Shown here piece by piece: positions 17,422-26,968 of a stretch of DNA of 64,000 nucleotides; positions within the stretch are counted from its first letter, which is position 1, and each line of letters begins with the position of its first letter. This DNA is from Siminovitchia terrae (lineage in GTDB: Bacteria; Bacillota; Bacilli; Bacillales; Bacillaceae_C). The notes below the pieces were generated by a model. The model did no database searches. It worked only from the letters and a program-made list of their open reading frames with translations, and was not told where the DNA came from. The stretch spans positions 30,015 through 94,014 of the forward strand of contig NZ_QYTW02000008.1 in the NCBI RefSeq assembly GCF_003605405.2, in the 5' to 3' direction. The position numbers and the translations under genes are program-made.

Positions 17422-19209
17422 CTATTTAACGATCCCCAATTCTCTTATTCTCCTATATAAAGTAGACTCACTGATGCCTAGTATAGCAGCGACCTTTCTT
17501 TTGTCTTGGACTGAGTAGCCGTTCTCTTGCAAATGCTTTGTTATGATCTGTTTCTCATAAACATCAAGCTGTTCCCTTAACGAAGTGCTCCCCATTCCAC
17601 TGTAGGAGCGCAAAATCCTTCCAGGCAAGCTTTGTTTAGAGATCAAGCGATCCGTTTCAATATTCACCGCATATTCCACAGCATTCTCCAATTCTCTTAT
17701 ATTCCCCGGCCACTGATACGAAACTAGCAGCTCCATCGCTTCCTGTTCGAATCCTCTAATTTGCTTGCCGATCAAATCATTGTACTTTTGGAGAGCATGA
17801 TGAAGTAATAACGGAATGTCCTCCTTGCGCTCAAACAAAGACGGGATTTTAATGGGAATGACATTCAAACGGAAATAAAGGTCTTCCCGAAACTCCCCAT
17901 CTTGCATCATCTGCTCTAAATCCCTATTCGTCGCTGCAATTACCCGTACATCAACGGGGATGACCCTTGTTCCTCCCACTCTCTCAATCTCCCGATGCTG
18001 CAGCACATGAAGAAGTTTGACCTGCAAATGAAGGGACATGTCCCCAATTTCGTCCAAGAATATTGTTCCTTCATGAGCCAGCTCAAACTTTCCAACTTTC
18101 CCGGATTTGCTTGCCCCGGTAAATGCACCGCCCTCATACCCAAAAAGCTCGCTTTCTAGCAGCGTATCTGGGATTGCTGCACAGTTTACCATGATCAGTG
18201 ATTTATTCTTCCTTGGGCTTGCATAATGAATGGCCTTCGCTAAAAGGCCTTTTCCAGTTCCACTTGCGCCCGTAATCAGCACAGTGGAATTACTAGGGGC
18301 AATTTTTTCAGCCTGACGCTTCAGCTCTTTGACTTTACTACTCGTTCCCAAAATTTCCTGGAAGGACGAATGTTCATTGTTTTCGGTTATTTCATAAACC
18401 ATCTTACGAACATCAGCGATGTCGCGGAAATACACAACAGCTCCAGTCACTTGTTTGCCATTATCCTCTGTCCTGTTAAAAATAAGGTTAACAGTTGTAA
18501 AAAAATGCATGGCCTTGGCTCTGCCCGACTTTCCTTTGTAAAACTCCTCCCGGTCAGCGTATCCTTTTCCTGTTTCCATCGCAGTTAAAACGGGAGATTC
18601 AGGCCAGATGGTGCTCAAATGCCGTCCAATGAGATTGTCTCTTCCCATATTAATGAGCTGTTCTGCCGAATGGTTGCAGAGGGTGATCAATCCCTGCTTA
18701 TTTACTACAACAATTCCGTCACGGCTTGTCTCAACAATAATTTTAAGCTCATCGGATATTTTTGTTTCTGCTATTTTACTGGAAAGCAAATCGGCCATTC
18801 TTCTTAAAAAGATAAGCAGATTATTTTTATTGTGCAGCATCACCATCTGCTGCTCCTTCGTAAAAGCGACCATTCCAATCAAACCGATAATCTGCGTGTC
18901 TAGTTTTATCGGGCAGCATACTTCGGCCAGCTCATTTTCAACAGCATGGTAAAATGGATTGCTTTGTGCATCCTCCACAATATACTCTGTTCCTTTTTTT
19001 AAGATTTGGCTATATATATATCCAGAATCTAAATCGCCATCCTCCTCCATCTGTCCTACTTTTTCTCGGTATCTGCCTGTTCCTGCCACAATTCTCAATC
19101 GTTCATCGATAATTTCGACTTCGATGCCAATGGCCGCTGTAATGGCTTCTGCGATTTCTTGGACTGTGCTTTGTATCAATCGTAAATGAGACATTCTGCT
19201 TTGAACCAT
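17422..19209 (-). CDS. Sigma-54-dependent transcriptional activator with GAF-like and PAS sensor domains
   Basis: 595 residues. N-terminal ligand-sensing region (about 1-145, including NPFYHAVENELAEVCCPI), a PAS domain (about 155-265, GIVVVNKQGLITLCNHSAEQL), an AAA+ domain with Walker A GASGTGKG (314-321), the canonical GAFTGA loop (361-366) and Walker B FLDEIG, and a Fis-type HTH (VAAILGISESTLYRRIREL). It lies between the aminotransferase and aldehyde dehydrogenase genes, both with sigma-54 promoters, so it probably activates both in response to an intermediate. A second ATG 15 bases downstream is possible; neither start has an ideal ribosome site. Confidence 0.9.
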   Translation of the reverse strand: MVQSRMSHLRLIQSTVQEIAEAITAAIGIEVEIIDERLRIVAGTGRYREKVGQMEEDGDLDSGYIYSQILKKGTEYIVEDAQSNPFYHAVENELAEVCCPIKLDTQIIGLIGMVAFTKEQQMVMLHNKNNLLIFLRRMADLLSSKIAETKISDELKIIVETSRDGIVVVNKQGLITLCNHSAEQLINMGRDNLIGRHLSTIWPESPVLTAMETGKGYADREEFYKGKSGRAKAMHFFTTVNLIFNRTEDNGKQVTGAVVYFRDIADVRKMVYEITENNEHSSFQEILGTSSKVKELKRQAEKIAPSNSTVLITGASGTGKGLLAKAIHYASPRKNKSLIMVNCAAIPDTLLESELFGYEGGAFTGASKSGKVGKFELAHEGTIFLDEIGDMSLHLQVKLLHVLQHREIERVGGTRVIPVDVRVIAATNRDLEQMMQDGEFREDLYFRLNVIPIKIPSLFERKEDIPLLLHHALQKYNDLIGKQIRGFEQEAMELLVSYQWPGNIRELENAVEYAVNIETDRLISKQSLPGRILRSYSGMGSTSLREQLDVYEKQIITKHLQENGYSVQDKRKVAAILGISESTLYRRIRELGIVK

Positions 19210-19267
19210 CCTTTACTTTTCTCTTATTATACTTTAGCTTTTATCATCATTTGAATGGTTGGAAAGC

Positions 19268-19296
19268 AAAAAGGAGACAAAATATGTCCCCTTTTT
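19268..19296 (-). terminator. Terminator after aldehyde dehydrogenase
   Basis: AAAAAGGAGACA / TGTCCCCTTTTT hairpin immediately downstream of the minus-strand stop at 19302. Confidence 0.7.
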
Positions 19297-19301
19297 ATCC
19301 G

Positions 19302-20774
19302 TTAATTGGAAAACCATCCCGTTGGCTCTACTTCGAGATTGATATTGATCTGTTTTACCTCTGTGAATTCTTCATACCCGTACGTACCAAGCCCCCGACC
19401 GATGCCGCTTTGCTTATATCCACCCCAAGGCGCTTCGTTATACGTCGGATGATAACAATTAATCCATGTAATCCCTGCCCTGATTTTCTTAATCACACGC
19501 ATAGCCTTTGCTCCGTCATTCGTAAAGACGCCTGCGGCCAGTCCATAGTCCGTATCATTGGCAAGGCGAACAGCATCAGCTTCATCCTTGAACCTCTGTA
19601 TTACAAGGACAGGACCGAAGATTTCTTCACGGACAATTCTCATATCAGGTTTGGTATCGACAAAGATGGTCGGCTCAACAAAGTACCCTTTTTCCAATCC
19701 ATTTTCTTTAAGCTGGCGGCCGCCGCATAACAGTTTGGCGCCTTCTTCCTTGCCAATTTCGATATAGCCAAGCACTTTTTCCATATGCTCACGGCTGACA
19801 AGCGGCCCCATTTCTGTCTCCGGATCATTGCCCGGGCCAACCCTGATCTTTTGCGCCCGGTCCGCCAGCTCCTCAACAAATCGGTCATAAATACTATCTT
19901 CGACTAATAACCTTGATCCAGCTGAACAAACCTGACCTGCTCCGGCATAGATTCCGAACAAAGCATAGTCTACGGCAGCTTCAAAATCGGCATCAGCAAA
20001 AATAATATTTGGTGACTTTCCACCAAGCTCCAAAGAAATCTTCTTTATATTTCCTGCGGCCGCTTTCATAATGTTCCTGCCAGTAGCTGTCCCTCCGGTA
20101 AAGGAAACCTTGTCTACGTCATGGCTTTCGGCAATTTCATTACCTACTGTTTTTCCAGGTCCCATCACCATGTTTGCTACCCCTGCTGGAACTCCAACCT
20201 GTTCAATAATTTCAAACAGCCACTTGGCGGTTACCGGAGTAATCTCTGAAGGCTTAAAAACAATGGTATTGCCCGCCGCCAAAGCAGGAGCTATTTTCCA
20301 TACAGCCATCAAAAGAGGGTAATTCCAAGGAACGATGAGTCCGCAAACTCCAACCGGTTCACGTACAACCATGGCCTGCATGGGATCAGACACTTGATAC
20401 GTGATACCATCCGGTTTGCTGACCATTCCCGCGTAATAGCGAAAACAAGCGACCGCGTCGGCAACATCGAATTGGGTTTCACGAAGTGGTTTCCCGTTAT
20501 CTAATGTTTCCAAACGGCTGATCTCTTCTGCATTCTCTTCAAGCTTATCGGCAATTTTATACAGATAGGCCGCTCTGTCTGTTGCAGCCAGTTCAGACCA
20601 ATCCCCGCTATCAAAGGCTTTTCTGGCAGCTCCAATGGCTGCTTGGGCGTCCGCAACATCTCCATCTGCGGCATGTGCGATCACTTCACCAGTGGCTGGA
20701 TTTAAAATCTCTCTGCTCTCCTTGCTTTCAGCGTCAATCCATTTTCCATTAATAAAATTTTGTAGATAAATCAC
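19302..20774 (-). CDS. NAD(P)+-dependent aldehyde dehydrogenase (betaine/aminoaldehyde type)
   Basis: 490 residues, full length. Motifs: VPWNYPLLMAVWKIAPALAAGN, SFTGGTATGR, the catalytic glutamate in LELGGKSPN, the nucleophilic cysteine in GQVCSAGSR, and EEIFGPVLVI. Closest in feel to GbsA/DhaS-type and aminoaldehyde dehydrogenases. It would oxidise the aldehyde made by the neighbouring aminotransferase to an acid. GTG start behind GGGAGG. Controlled by its own sigma-54 promoter and presumably by the adjacent activator. Confidence 0.9.
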   Translation of the reverse strand: MIYLQNFINGKWIDAESKESREILNPATGEVIAHAADGDVADAQAAIGAARKAFDSGDWSELAATDRAAYLYKIADKLEENAEEISRLETLDNGKPLRETQFDVADAVACFRYYAGMVSKPDGITYQVSDPMQAMVVREPVGVCGLIVPWNYPLLMAVWKIAPALAAGNTIVFKPSEITPVTAKWLFEIIEQVGVPAGVANMVMGPGKTVGNEIAESHDVDKVSFTGGTATGRNIMKAAAGNIKKISLELGGKSPNIIFADADFEAAVDYALFGIYAGAGQVCSAGSRLLVEDSIYDRFVEELADRAQKIRVGPGNDPETEMGPLVSREHMEKVLGYIEIGKEEGAKLLCGGRQLKENGLEKGYFVEPTIFVDTKPDMRIVREEIFGPVLVIQRFKDEADAVRLANDTDYGLAAGVFTNDGAKAMRVIKKIRAGITWINCYHPTYNEAPWGGYKQSGIGRGLGTYGYEEFTEVKQININLEVEPTGWFSN

Positions 20775-20813
20775 ACATATTCCTCCCTTTTTTGTTTCTC
20801 ATAAGAAATTATT

Positions 20814-20832
20814 ATGCAATTTATATGCCAAG
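20814..20832 (-). promoter_or_regulatory. Sigma-54 promoter of aldehyde dehydrogenase
   Basis: Minus strand CTTGGCATATAAATTGCAT: GG and GC are 10 bases apart. About 40 bases upstream of the GTG start. The palindrome GACAATTGTC at 20891-20900 lies some 60 bp further up and could be an activator site, although it differs from the TTGTCAA sites. Confidence 0.88.
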
Positions 20833-20908
20833 AATAATAGAAATGCCTATTTCAGCCTCAGCAAGCACGGGAAGACTTGTGATGACGAGACAATTGTCCA
20901 ATCCATCA

Positions 20909-20953
20909 AAAAAGCATTTCTCTGAAGTCAATTGGTGACTTTCAGGAAATGCC
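20909..20953 (-). terminator. Hairpin after VOC gene
   Basis: GCATTTC..CTGAAGTC / GACTTTCAG..AAATGC stem downstream of the minus-strand stop at 20970. Confidence 0.5.
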
Positions 20954-20969
20954 TAGGGATGACGCTGTA

Positions 20970-21353
20970 TTATTCACTTTTTTCCATTACCGCAAAGTAA
21001 TTTCCTTCATTATCAGCAAAATTAAACACTTTTCCGGAAGGCATTTCAACCATTTCACCAACTGTAATATTTTTATCCGTAAAGTCCTTGTATAGTTGTT
21101 CAAGGTCCTCAGAGAAAAACATTAACGAAGGGGTACCGAGATTTAACTCCGGCTGCATTTTTGCAATGAATTCCTTATTATGCAGAATAAGACTTGTTTC
21201 TGCATTCTTTACAGGAGCCATTTCGATCCATCTCATCCCCTGGCCATTATCTTCTTCAGAAACTATAGTGAAACCAACTTTTTCCGTCCAAAATCGCAAT
21301 GCCGCGTCCTGATCATTTACATACAACATAATCTGGCCAACTTTGTTAATCAT
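20970..21353 (-). CDS. VOC-family protein (glyoxalase/bleomycin-resistance fold)
   Basis: 127 residues, one VOC module pair: N-terminal VGQIMLYVNDQDAALRFWTEKVGF and C-terminal GKVFNFADNEGNYFAVME. These are metal-binding or ligand-binding folds with many roles, and no substrate can be named. A longer frame exists upstream, but the ATG at 21353 has AAAGGAAGTG at the right distance. It starts 40 bp after the histidine kinase gene and is probably co-transcribed with it. Confidence 0.85.
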   Translation of the reverse strand: MINKVGQIMLYVNDQDAALRFWTEKVGFTIVSEEDNGQGMRWIEMAPVKNAETSLILHNKEFIAKMQPELNLGTPSLMFFSEDLEQLYKDFTDKNITVGEMVEMPSGKVFNFADNEGNYFAVMEKSE

Positions 21354-21393
21354 TTTTTTCACTTCCTTTCGAATCCCTCTTTTTTTCTCTATT

Positions 21394-23493
21394 TTACTCC
21401 GAAACATGGCCGCTTTCATCAAGAATTTGTCCCAAATTAAATTTAACAAAAAACGTCGTGCCATTCTCCCCTGTCTCAATTTCGATCTTTGCACTGTGGC
21501 GGGCAGCGATGGCATAGCACACACCCAGTCCCAAACCCGTCCCATTATCTTTGGTCGTGAAGAATGGAGTTCCTAATTTTTCCATGACTTCAGAACTAAT
21601 TCCCTTCCCTTGATCCTGAACAGCAAGGACAACAGAATCGTTTTCTTTGTATGTTCTGATCAAGAGGGTTTCCCCCTCTTCCATCGCTTCGAGACCATTT
21701 CGGTAAATATTCATCACTAATTGCCGTATCTCATTATGATTTAAAAGCAGCTTCGGAACATCTTCCGTTTGCACTTCAATCATTTTATTTTGAGTAACTG
21801 CATCAACCTCCATCAGAGGGGTCATATCAAAAATGATGGTATTTAAATCACGTATTTCCATATCAGAAGTCTTTGTATTTCCCATTGACAGAAATTCCGT
21901 AATGATCGAATTGGCACGGTCAAGTTCTTCGATCATGATTTCAAAGTAATGTTCTTGTTTTTCAAGATCATTATCCAACATTAACAATTGCAGAAAGCCT
22001 CGCACAGTTGCCATCGGATTTCTGATTTCATGACTGATCCCTGCGGCCATTTGTCCGATTAAATCCAAGCTCGATAAGCGTTTAAATTCGCTTTCAAACT
22101 TCTTTTTTTCTGTAATATTTTTAAAGAGGCAACAGATTCCATCCTCATAAGGATATGCAACTATTTCGTACCAACGGTCTTCAAAAACGGAGCAAAGTTC
22201 AAATTGTACAGCGAGCCGCTCGGACATCGCCCGGTGGAGCTCCTTATACATAACGGTCCCGACTATTTCCGGAAAGACCTCCCATATGTTTTTTCCAAGC
22301 ACATCCTTTGCCGTTTTATTTCGTGGTAAAAATTGATGTTGATTGATGTAGGTAAATTTCCAATCCTGCCCCAATGCAAAAAAACCGCCCGTAATCCCTT
22401 CGATTACGCTGACTACTTTTTCATTGGCCTTAGCCAATTCCCTCGTTCTTTCTTCAACCATCTCTTCAAGCCGTCCTACGTGTTGAAGGTTCGAAAAGAC
22501 TGGGGCAGTTGCATCAACGATAGATTGTGCCAACTGGATAAGCCGGTCAATGTTCTCTGGATTCTTTTGCTCTTGATCAGCCACAATAACAGCCCCCAGC
22601 ACTTCACCCAGTGAAACAAAAGGAATCACCAACAATGACTTGATACCAAATCCTTGGCAATCTTCAGGATTGACTCTTTCATCTTTGATAATATCTGGAA
22701 TATAGACGGTTTTATTCGTATGAACCGCATCTTGAATAATTCCTTTGAAGCTTTGTTTCATCCAGCAGCAATCAGCTTCAGTTTCCTTATTGCTCAGTAT
22801 CACAGGATTTATTTTTCTGTCCTGTGAATCAAAAAGACAAGCATTAACAATCGTATGGCTGCCTAAAATCTTTTCCAAATATGAATAACAGATACCAAGA
22901 CATTCTCCCATAGAAGAACACTTTGTTAAATCACTTAACATACCTAGCATCAGTTGATTTTCGGCAAGCAGATCCTCCTTCTGTTTGAGATGTTTTGCAT
23001 TTTGAATGGCGATTGCAGCAATGTTAACATAAGCTTCGACACTTTTAATAGCCAAACCTGTTAAGCTCATAGGGACTCCATAATCAAATAAAAATATGAA
23101 TCCAAATAGCTCCTGTTCAAAAGATATGGGCAGCGCTAGCAAAGATTTAATTTTAAAGGCGTTGACCGCTTTTGGATTGGGCCTGTCGTCCTTTGATGTA
23201 TCAGGAATATAAATCGCTTTTTTCGATTCAATCAACTCTTTGACCAGCAAATCCTTTTTGGGATCAATGACCAGGGTATCGATCGTTACTCCATTGATTG
23301 TTTCAGGCTTTCCTGCAAATCCCTTGAACGTTCCGTCTTCCTGAGGCAAAAATATCCCCACCGCGTTGCATTGAACAATTTCTTCGGATATAGCCTTAAT
23401 AACATGCTCTAGCACTTCCGGCAGATTCGATGTGGTATTGATGATTTTTGTTATATGTGCAAGGCGAGAATAACTCATCTGTTCCCTTACCAT
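21394..23493 (-). CDS. Sensor histidine kinase with two GAF domains and a PAS domain
   Basis: 699 residues with no membrane segment, so cytoplasmic. Domains in order: GAF (about 15-170), GAF (about 185-345), a short coiled stretch (EEMVEERTRELAKANEKV), PAS (about 365-470), HisKA with GISHEIRNPMATVRGFLQLL, and HATPase with NIYRNGLEAMEEG, DQGKGIS and GTGLGLGVCYAIA. No response regulator gene is adjacent. The kinase core is of the KinA-E/sporulation-phosphorelay kind by motif, but that assignment is only suggestive. ATG at 23493 was chosen over a TTG 15 bases upstream. Confidence 0.88.
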   Translation of the reverse strand: MVREQMSYSRLAHITKIINTTSNLPEVLEHVIKAISEEIVQCNAVGIFLPQEDGTFKGFAGKPETINGVTIDTLVIDPKKDLLVKELIESKKAIYIPDTSKDDRPNPKAVNAFKIKSLLALPISFEQELFGFIFLFDYGVPMSLTGLAIKSVEAYVNIAAIAIQNAKHLKQKEDLLAENQLMLGMLSDLTKCSSMGECLGICYSYLEKILGSHTIVNACLFDSQDRKINPVILSNKETEADCCWMKQSFKGIIQDAVHTNKTVYIPDIIKDERVNPEDCQGFGIKSLLVIPFVSLGEVLGAVIVADQEQKNPENIDRLIQLAQSIVDATAPVFSNLQHVGRLEEMVEERTRELAKANEKVVSVIEGITGGFFALGQDWKFTYINQHQFLPRNKTAKDVLGKNIWEVFPEIVGTVMYKELHRAMSERLAVQFELCSVFEDRWYEIVAYPYEDGICCLFKNITEKKKFESEFKRLSSLDLIGQMAAGISHEIRNPMATVRGFLQLLMLDNDLEKQEHYFEIMIEELDRANSIITEFLSMGNTKTSDMEIRDLNTIIFDMTPLMEVDAVTQNKMIEVQTEDVPKLLLNHNEIRQLVMNIYRNGLEAMEEGETLLIRTYKENDSVVLAVQDQGKGISSEVMEKLGTPFFTTKDNGTGLGLGVCYAIAARHSAKIEIETGENGTTFFVKFNLGQILDESGHVSE

Positions 23494-23678
23494 TTTTCCA
23501 GTCTCCAATCATAAAGTTAAAAACAATTCTATCAATCATACAAAAGTCTGGTAGCGTTACCTATATTTTACATGGATTTCACGATGTTGATAAGCACATT
23601 TGGAAAAAATAAACACCAATCATTATGGCCCCCTATACAAAAATTGGCCATTCACATATATTAAAATTAGGTGATGAT

Positions 23679-24440
23679 ATGAAAACCAAACTATATATGG
23701 ATACCGGGAAGTTCATAACGGGGATGACCATGAAAGATCTCGGGGAACTTGAAGAAAATAACATGGCTCTACACGTCTGTGACAACACTGCTAATGTGGT
23801 GGAAAACCGAAAAAAGCTAGCTAGATTGCTAGATTGCGAACTGGGTGATTTCGTTTGTGCCAATCAAACCCATTCCTCAAATTTTTACAAGGTAATGCTT
23901 GCTGAAAAAGGACGTGGCGCTAAACGGTTGGACACAGCCATCGTCAATACAGATGCACTGTACACATATGAACCGAATTTGGTATTGTGCAGCTTTACAG
24001 CGGATTGCGTGCCAGTAATTTTTTATAATGAAGCGAAGGGACTCATTGGTGTAATCCACACAGGTTGGCAAGGCACCGTCAAAGAAATCACTTTAACATT
24101 ATTTCAGCACTTGGTAGAAACGGAGCAATGTAAGCCGGAAGATTTTCATATCCAAATTGGGGCAGCATTGAGTCAGGAAAAATTTGAAGTCGATGAGGAT
24201 GTATATGTGAGATTCAAGAACCTAGGCTATGCTGATGACTTTATTTACTATAATGAGCAAACCCGAAAATACCATATCGATAATCAATTAACGGTGAAAA
24301 AGCAATGTGAGCTGGCAGGAGTACCAGGAAAACAGATTTCCGTGGACCGCACCTGCACCTATTTAAGCCCGGAAGGTTTTTCTTATCGGCAAGATAAAAA
24401 GAGCGGAAGGCATATGAGCTTCGTAATGAGAAAAGAATAA
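23679..24440 (+). CDS. Multicopper-polyphenol-oxidase/PgeF-type (YlmD/YfiH family) protein
   Basis: 253 residues. Metal/catalytic residues of the family are present: NQTHSSNFYKV, TADCVPVIFY and HTGWQGTVKEI, with RTCTY near the C-terminus. Family members act on purine nucleosides or edit peptidoglycan precursors that carry the wrong first amino acid. The ATG at 23679 follows AGGTGATGAT; a longer frame from 23625 has no ribosome site. It stands alone, not in the usual ylm division cluster, so it is probably a paralogue. Confidence 0.85.
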   Translation: MKTKLYMDTGKFITGMTMKDLGELEENNMALHVCDNTANVVENRKKLARLLDCELGDFVCANQTHSSNFYKVMLAEKGRGAKRLDTAIVNTDALYTYEPNLVLCSFTADCVPVIFYNEAKGLIGVIHTGWQGTVKEITLTLFQHLVETEQCKPEDFHIQIGAALSQEKFEVDEDVYVRFKNLGYADDFIYYNEQTRKYHIDNQLTVKKQCELAGVPGKQISVDRTCTYLSPEGFSYRQDKKSGRHMSFVMRKE

Positions 24441-24520
24441 GGGGGTCAGACCCCCTTGCTTGCGGTGACGCGTTAACGCCCTGGGGGTCTGACCCCTCTA
24501 TGTTCAGACCCCTCTATGTT
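24441..24520. terminator. GGGGTCAGACCCC inverted-repeat cluster between convergent genes
   Basis: GGGGGTCAGACCCCC (24441-24455) and GGGGGTCTGACCCC (24483-24496) are each self-complementary and also complementary to each other. They are followed by two tandem copies of GACCCCTCTATGTT. The cluster separates the convergent PgeF-like and selO genes and overlaps the last codons of selO. It probably acts as a bidirectional terminator and looks like a dispersed palindromic repeat. Confidence 0.55.
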
Positions 24521-25974
24521 CCACAAAAGGTTTGGTAAGGGACGTTTGTTTCTGGCACGCCCGTATATTCGTCCTTTTCCGGTGAATACTCATAAGGATT
24601 GGACAGCACCTCTAACAGACGAGCCGTTACGCTTAGATCTCCTTCCTCGACCGCCGCTTCCAACGCCTCTTCCACCCGATGGTTGCGAGGGATGAGCGCA
24701 GGATTGCTTTTTCTCATCAATTCATATGAATCAGCTTTCGATTCCTCTTGATGTTCCAACCTTTCTTTCCAGCGCTGTTTCCATTGAATGAAACCTGCGG
24801 ATTTAAAAAGGTCTGCTGTGTCATCCAATTGATCACGGGTTAAAGCCATAAAAGTATTCGTATAGTCAGCACGATGCTTTTTCATCAGGCTGAGTAAATC
24901 CTTGATCAGTTCCTCGTCTTTTTCCTTTTCCTTGAATAGACCCAGCTTCATTCTCATTCCTGCAAGCCAGTGAGATTGAAATATCTCATTAAAACCGGAA
25001 ACCTTTTCCTGTGCTAATTTGACTGCCTCTTCCTTGTCATCATGCAATAGCGGCAGCAAAGTTTCAGCAAACCGCGCCAGATTCCAACCGCCAATCAAAG
25101 GCTGATTTTCATAGGCATAGCGGCCTTGATGGTCAATCGAACTAAATACTGTTTCTGGGTCGTAGGTATCCATGAAAGCGCAAGGACCATAATCAATTGT
25201 TTCTCCGCTAATGGCTACGTTATCGGTATTCATGACTCCGTGAATAAAACCGACAAGCTGCCATTTGGCGATAAGCGCGGCCTGCCGTTTAATCACTTCT
25301 TGAAGAAAAGAAAGATACCTGCTTTCGTCATCTTTAATCTCTGGATAATGGCGATTGATAGCATAATCAGCTAATATTTGAAGATTTTCAACGCCGCCCC
25401 ATCTGACAACATATTCAAAAGTACCGACGCGCAGATGACTGGCAGCCACGCGTGTCAAAATAGCCCCTTCAAGCTTGGTTTCCCGAAATACCGGCTCACC
25501 TGTTGTCACAACTGCCAGGCTTCGGGTTGTGGGGATCCCCAATGCGTACATAGCTTCACTGATGATATATTCGCGAAGCATCGGCCCGAGTGCCGCGCGA
25601 CCGTCGCCACCGCGGGAATATGGCGTCCGGCCTGACCCCTTCAACTGAATATCAAACCTTTCTCCTTGAGGTGTGATCTGCTCTCCCAACAGCACCGCAC
25701 GGCCGTCACCCAACATGGTAAAATGCCCAAATTGATGTCCTGCATAAGCTTGAGCCAGCGGCTCCGCTCCTTCCAAAATTTCATTCCCAGAAAACGCCGC
25801 TGTGCCGTCTTCACTTTTTAGCGCTTCCGGATTCAGCCCCAGTGATTCAGCCAATGGATTGTTCAATATTACTAATTCCGGCGATTTTACAGGAGTCGGA
25901 TTAATGCTAGAAAAAAACACTTTCGGCAAGCGTGCATAACTGTTGTCAAAGTTCCATCCTGTTTCTTTGCTCAT
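24514..25974 (-). CDS. selO: Protein adenylyltransferase SelO (YdiU family)
   Basis: 486 residues, full length. Hallmarks: [72 protein letters not shown], and [24 protein letters not shown], the inverted kinase-like active site. SelO transfers AMP to protein hydroxyls and helps in oxidative stress. The bacterial form lacks the C-terminal selenocysteine; here the chain ends YQTFCGT with an ordinary Cys codon. Monocistronic. Confidence 0.93.
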   Translation of the reverse strand: MSKETGWNFDNSYARLPKVFFSSINPTPVKSPELVILNNPLAESLGLNPEALKSEDGTAAFSGNEILEGAEPLAQAYAGHQFGHFTMLGDGRAVLLGEQITPQGERFDIQLKGSGRTPYSRGGDGRAALGPMLREYIISEAMYALGIPTTRSLAVVTTGEPVFRETKLEGAILTRVAASHLRVGTFEYVVRWGGVENLQILADYAINRHYPEIKDDESRYLSFLQEVIKRQAALIAKWQLVGFIHGVMNTDNVAISGETIDYGPCAFMDTYDPETVFSSIDHQGRYAYENQPLIGGWNLARFAETLLPLLHDDKEEAVKLAQEKVSGFNEIFQSHWLAGMRMKLGLFKEKEKDEELIKDLLSLMKKHRADYTNTFMALTRDQLDDTADLFKSAGFIQWKQRWKERLEHQEESKADSYELMRKSNPALIPRNHRVEEALEAAVEEGDLSVTARLLEVLSNPYEYSPEKDEYTGVPETNVPYQTFCGT

Positions 25975-26121
25975 AGTATCTCCTTTCTCCGAATTGTCAA
26001 AAAGCTAAACTAATAGCACTTTTTTAATGTCTGCGTGTGTCAATGTATTATACCCTTTCCACGCAAATATGCACCCTTAAAATGATTGACTGCCTCTGTC
26101 GGATTTTATAAAAACATCGTA

Positions 26122-26673
26122 TCAAGAGAGGATATCACTATCCAAATATACTCTGCTCGCCGTTGCCTGCCTCTGCCTGTTATACTTTCCTATATACGGT
26201 TTTGCCTCCTGATCAACCTCTGCTATCACGAGCTGGCAGACCCTTCTCCCGACCGGTAATTCGATAGGGGCCTGGTTTGCATTGAAAAGCTCAAGCGTTA
26301 TATGGCCTTTGAACCCAGGATCTACCCAACCTGCATTCTGAATGAATAAACCAAGCCTGCCAATAGAGCTTCTCCCCTCTACAAAAGCTGTCAAGGATGG
26401 AGGAAGCTCTATGTACTCCACTGTTGTCGCAAGTAAAAAGGACTGAGGCTGAATAATGATGGAGCCCTCCTTTTCAACATGAATATCCCGATATGCTGCT
26501 TGTTTATCCAAAGATAGAAAAGGATTTTGATTTTCGTCGATAGTCAGAAAATGGTTTCCGATTCTCAAATCAATCGAAGCCGGCTGAACACTGATTTTAT
26601 TAAACGGATCTATGATCAGATCCCCTTTCATGATTTTGGCTTCTATCGTTTTTCCTGAAAGGATCATTCCCAT
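26122..26673 (-). CDS. dcd: dCTP deaminase
   Basis: 183 residues. Conserved SVQPASIDLRIGN and VEGRSSIGRLGLFIQNAGWVDPGFKGHITLEL, which hold the catalytic arginine, serine and glutamate. It converts dCTP to dUTP (or dUMP in bifunctional forms) as a source of dTMP. Trimeric dCTP deaminases do not use zinc, in contrast to the dCMP deaminase route. A perfect Zur box with an overlapping promoter lies upstream, so it appears zinc-repressed. ATG at 26673 follows GGAGAGAGG. Confidence 0.9.
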   Translation of the reverse strand: MGMILSGKTIEAKIMKGDLIIDPFNKISVQPASIDLRIGNHFLTIDENQNPFLSLDKQAAYRDIHVEKEGSIIIQPQSFLLATTVEYIELPPSLTAFVEGRSSIGRLGLFIQNAGWVDPGFKGHITLELFNANQAPIELPVGRRVCQLVIAEVDQEAKPYIGKYNRQRQATASRVYLDSDILS

Positions 26674-26754
26674 TGATTCCTCTCTCCTTTTTTCCTACGA
26701 AGGTATTTTTATGCCAAACAAGCTCTAAACTGCCTTTTCATTATGAACGCACCC

Positions 26755-26775
26755 AAATCGTAATCATTACGATTT
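26755..26775. promoter_or_regulatory. Zur box upstream of dcd
   Basis: TCGTAATCATTACGA flanked by AA/A and T/TT gives a perfect 10-1-10 palindrome, identical to the Zur consensus of B. subtilis. It covers the likely transcription start of the dcd promoter. Confidence 0.88.
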
Positions 26776-26776
26776 A

Positions 26777-26805
26777 ACTATATATGTATTCAGGCCTTAT
26801 TGCAA
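26777..26805 (-). promoter_or_regulatory. Sigma-A promoter of dcd
   Basis: Minus strand TTGCAA, 17-base spacer, TATAGT. The -10 box ends one base before the Zur box, so Zur bound there would block the start site. Confidence 0.65.
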
Positions 26806-26968
26806 TTTATAATGGAGTTAAACCACCTCGGGGAAATAGTTTTGAACGAGAGAATGGAAAAAATATTAAGGATATAGGAGAGGGAGACAGAAATACCTCT
26901 ATTGAACGAAGAAATAAGACGAGTGGAGGGTGTTAAAATAACTCAAGCAAGAAACAAATAAGCAATAA

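Noticed and set aside
23493..23508. TTG start giving a five-residue longer histidine kinase
   Set aside because: The TTG overlaps the GGAG ribosome site; the ATG at 23493 is better placed.
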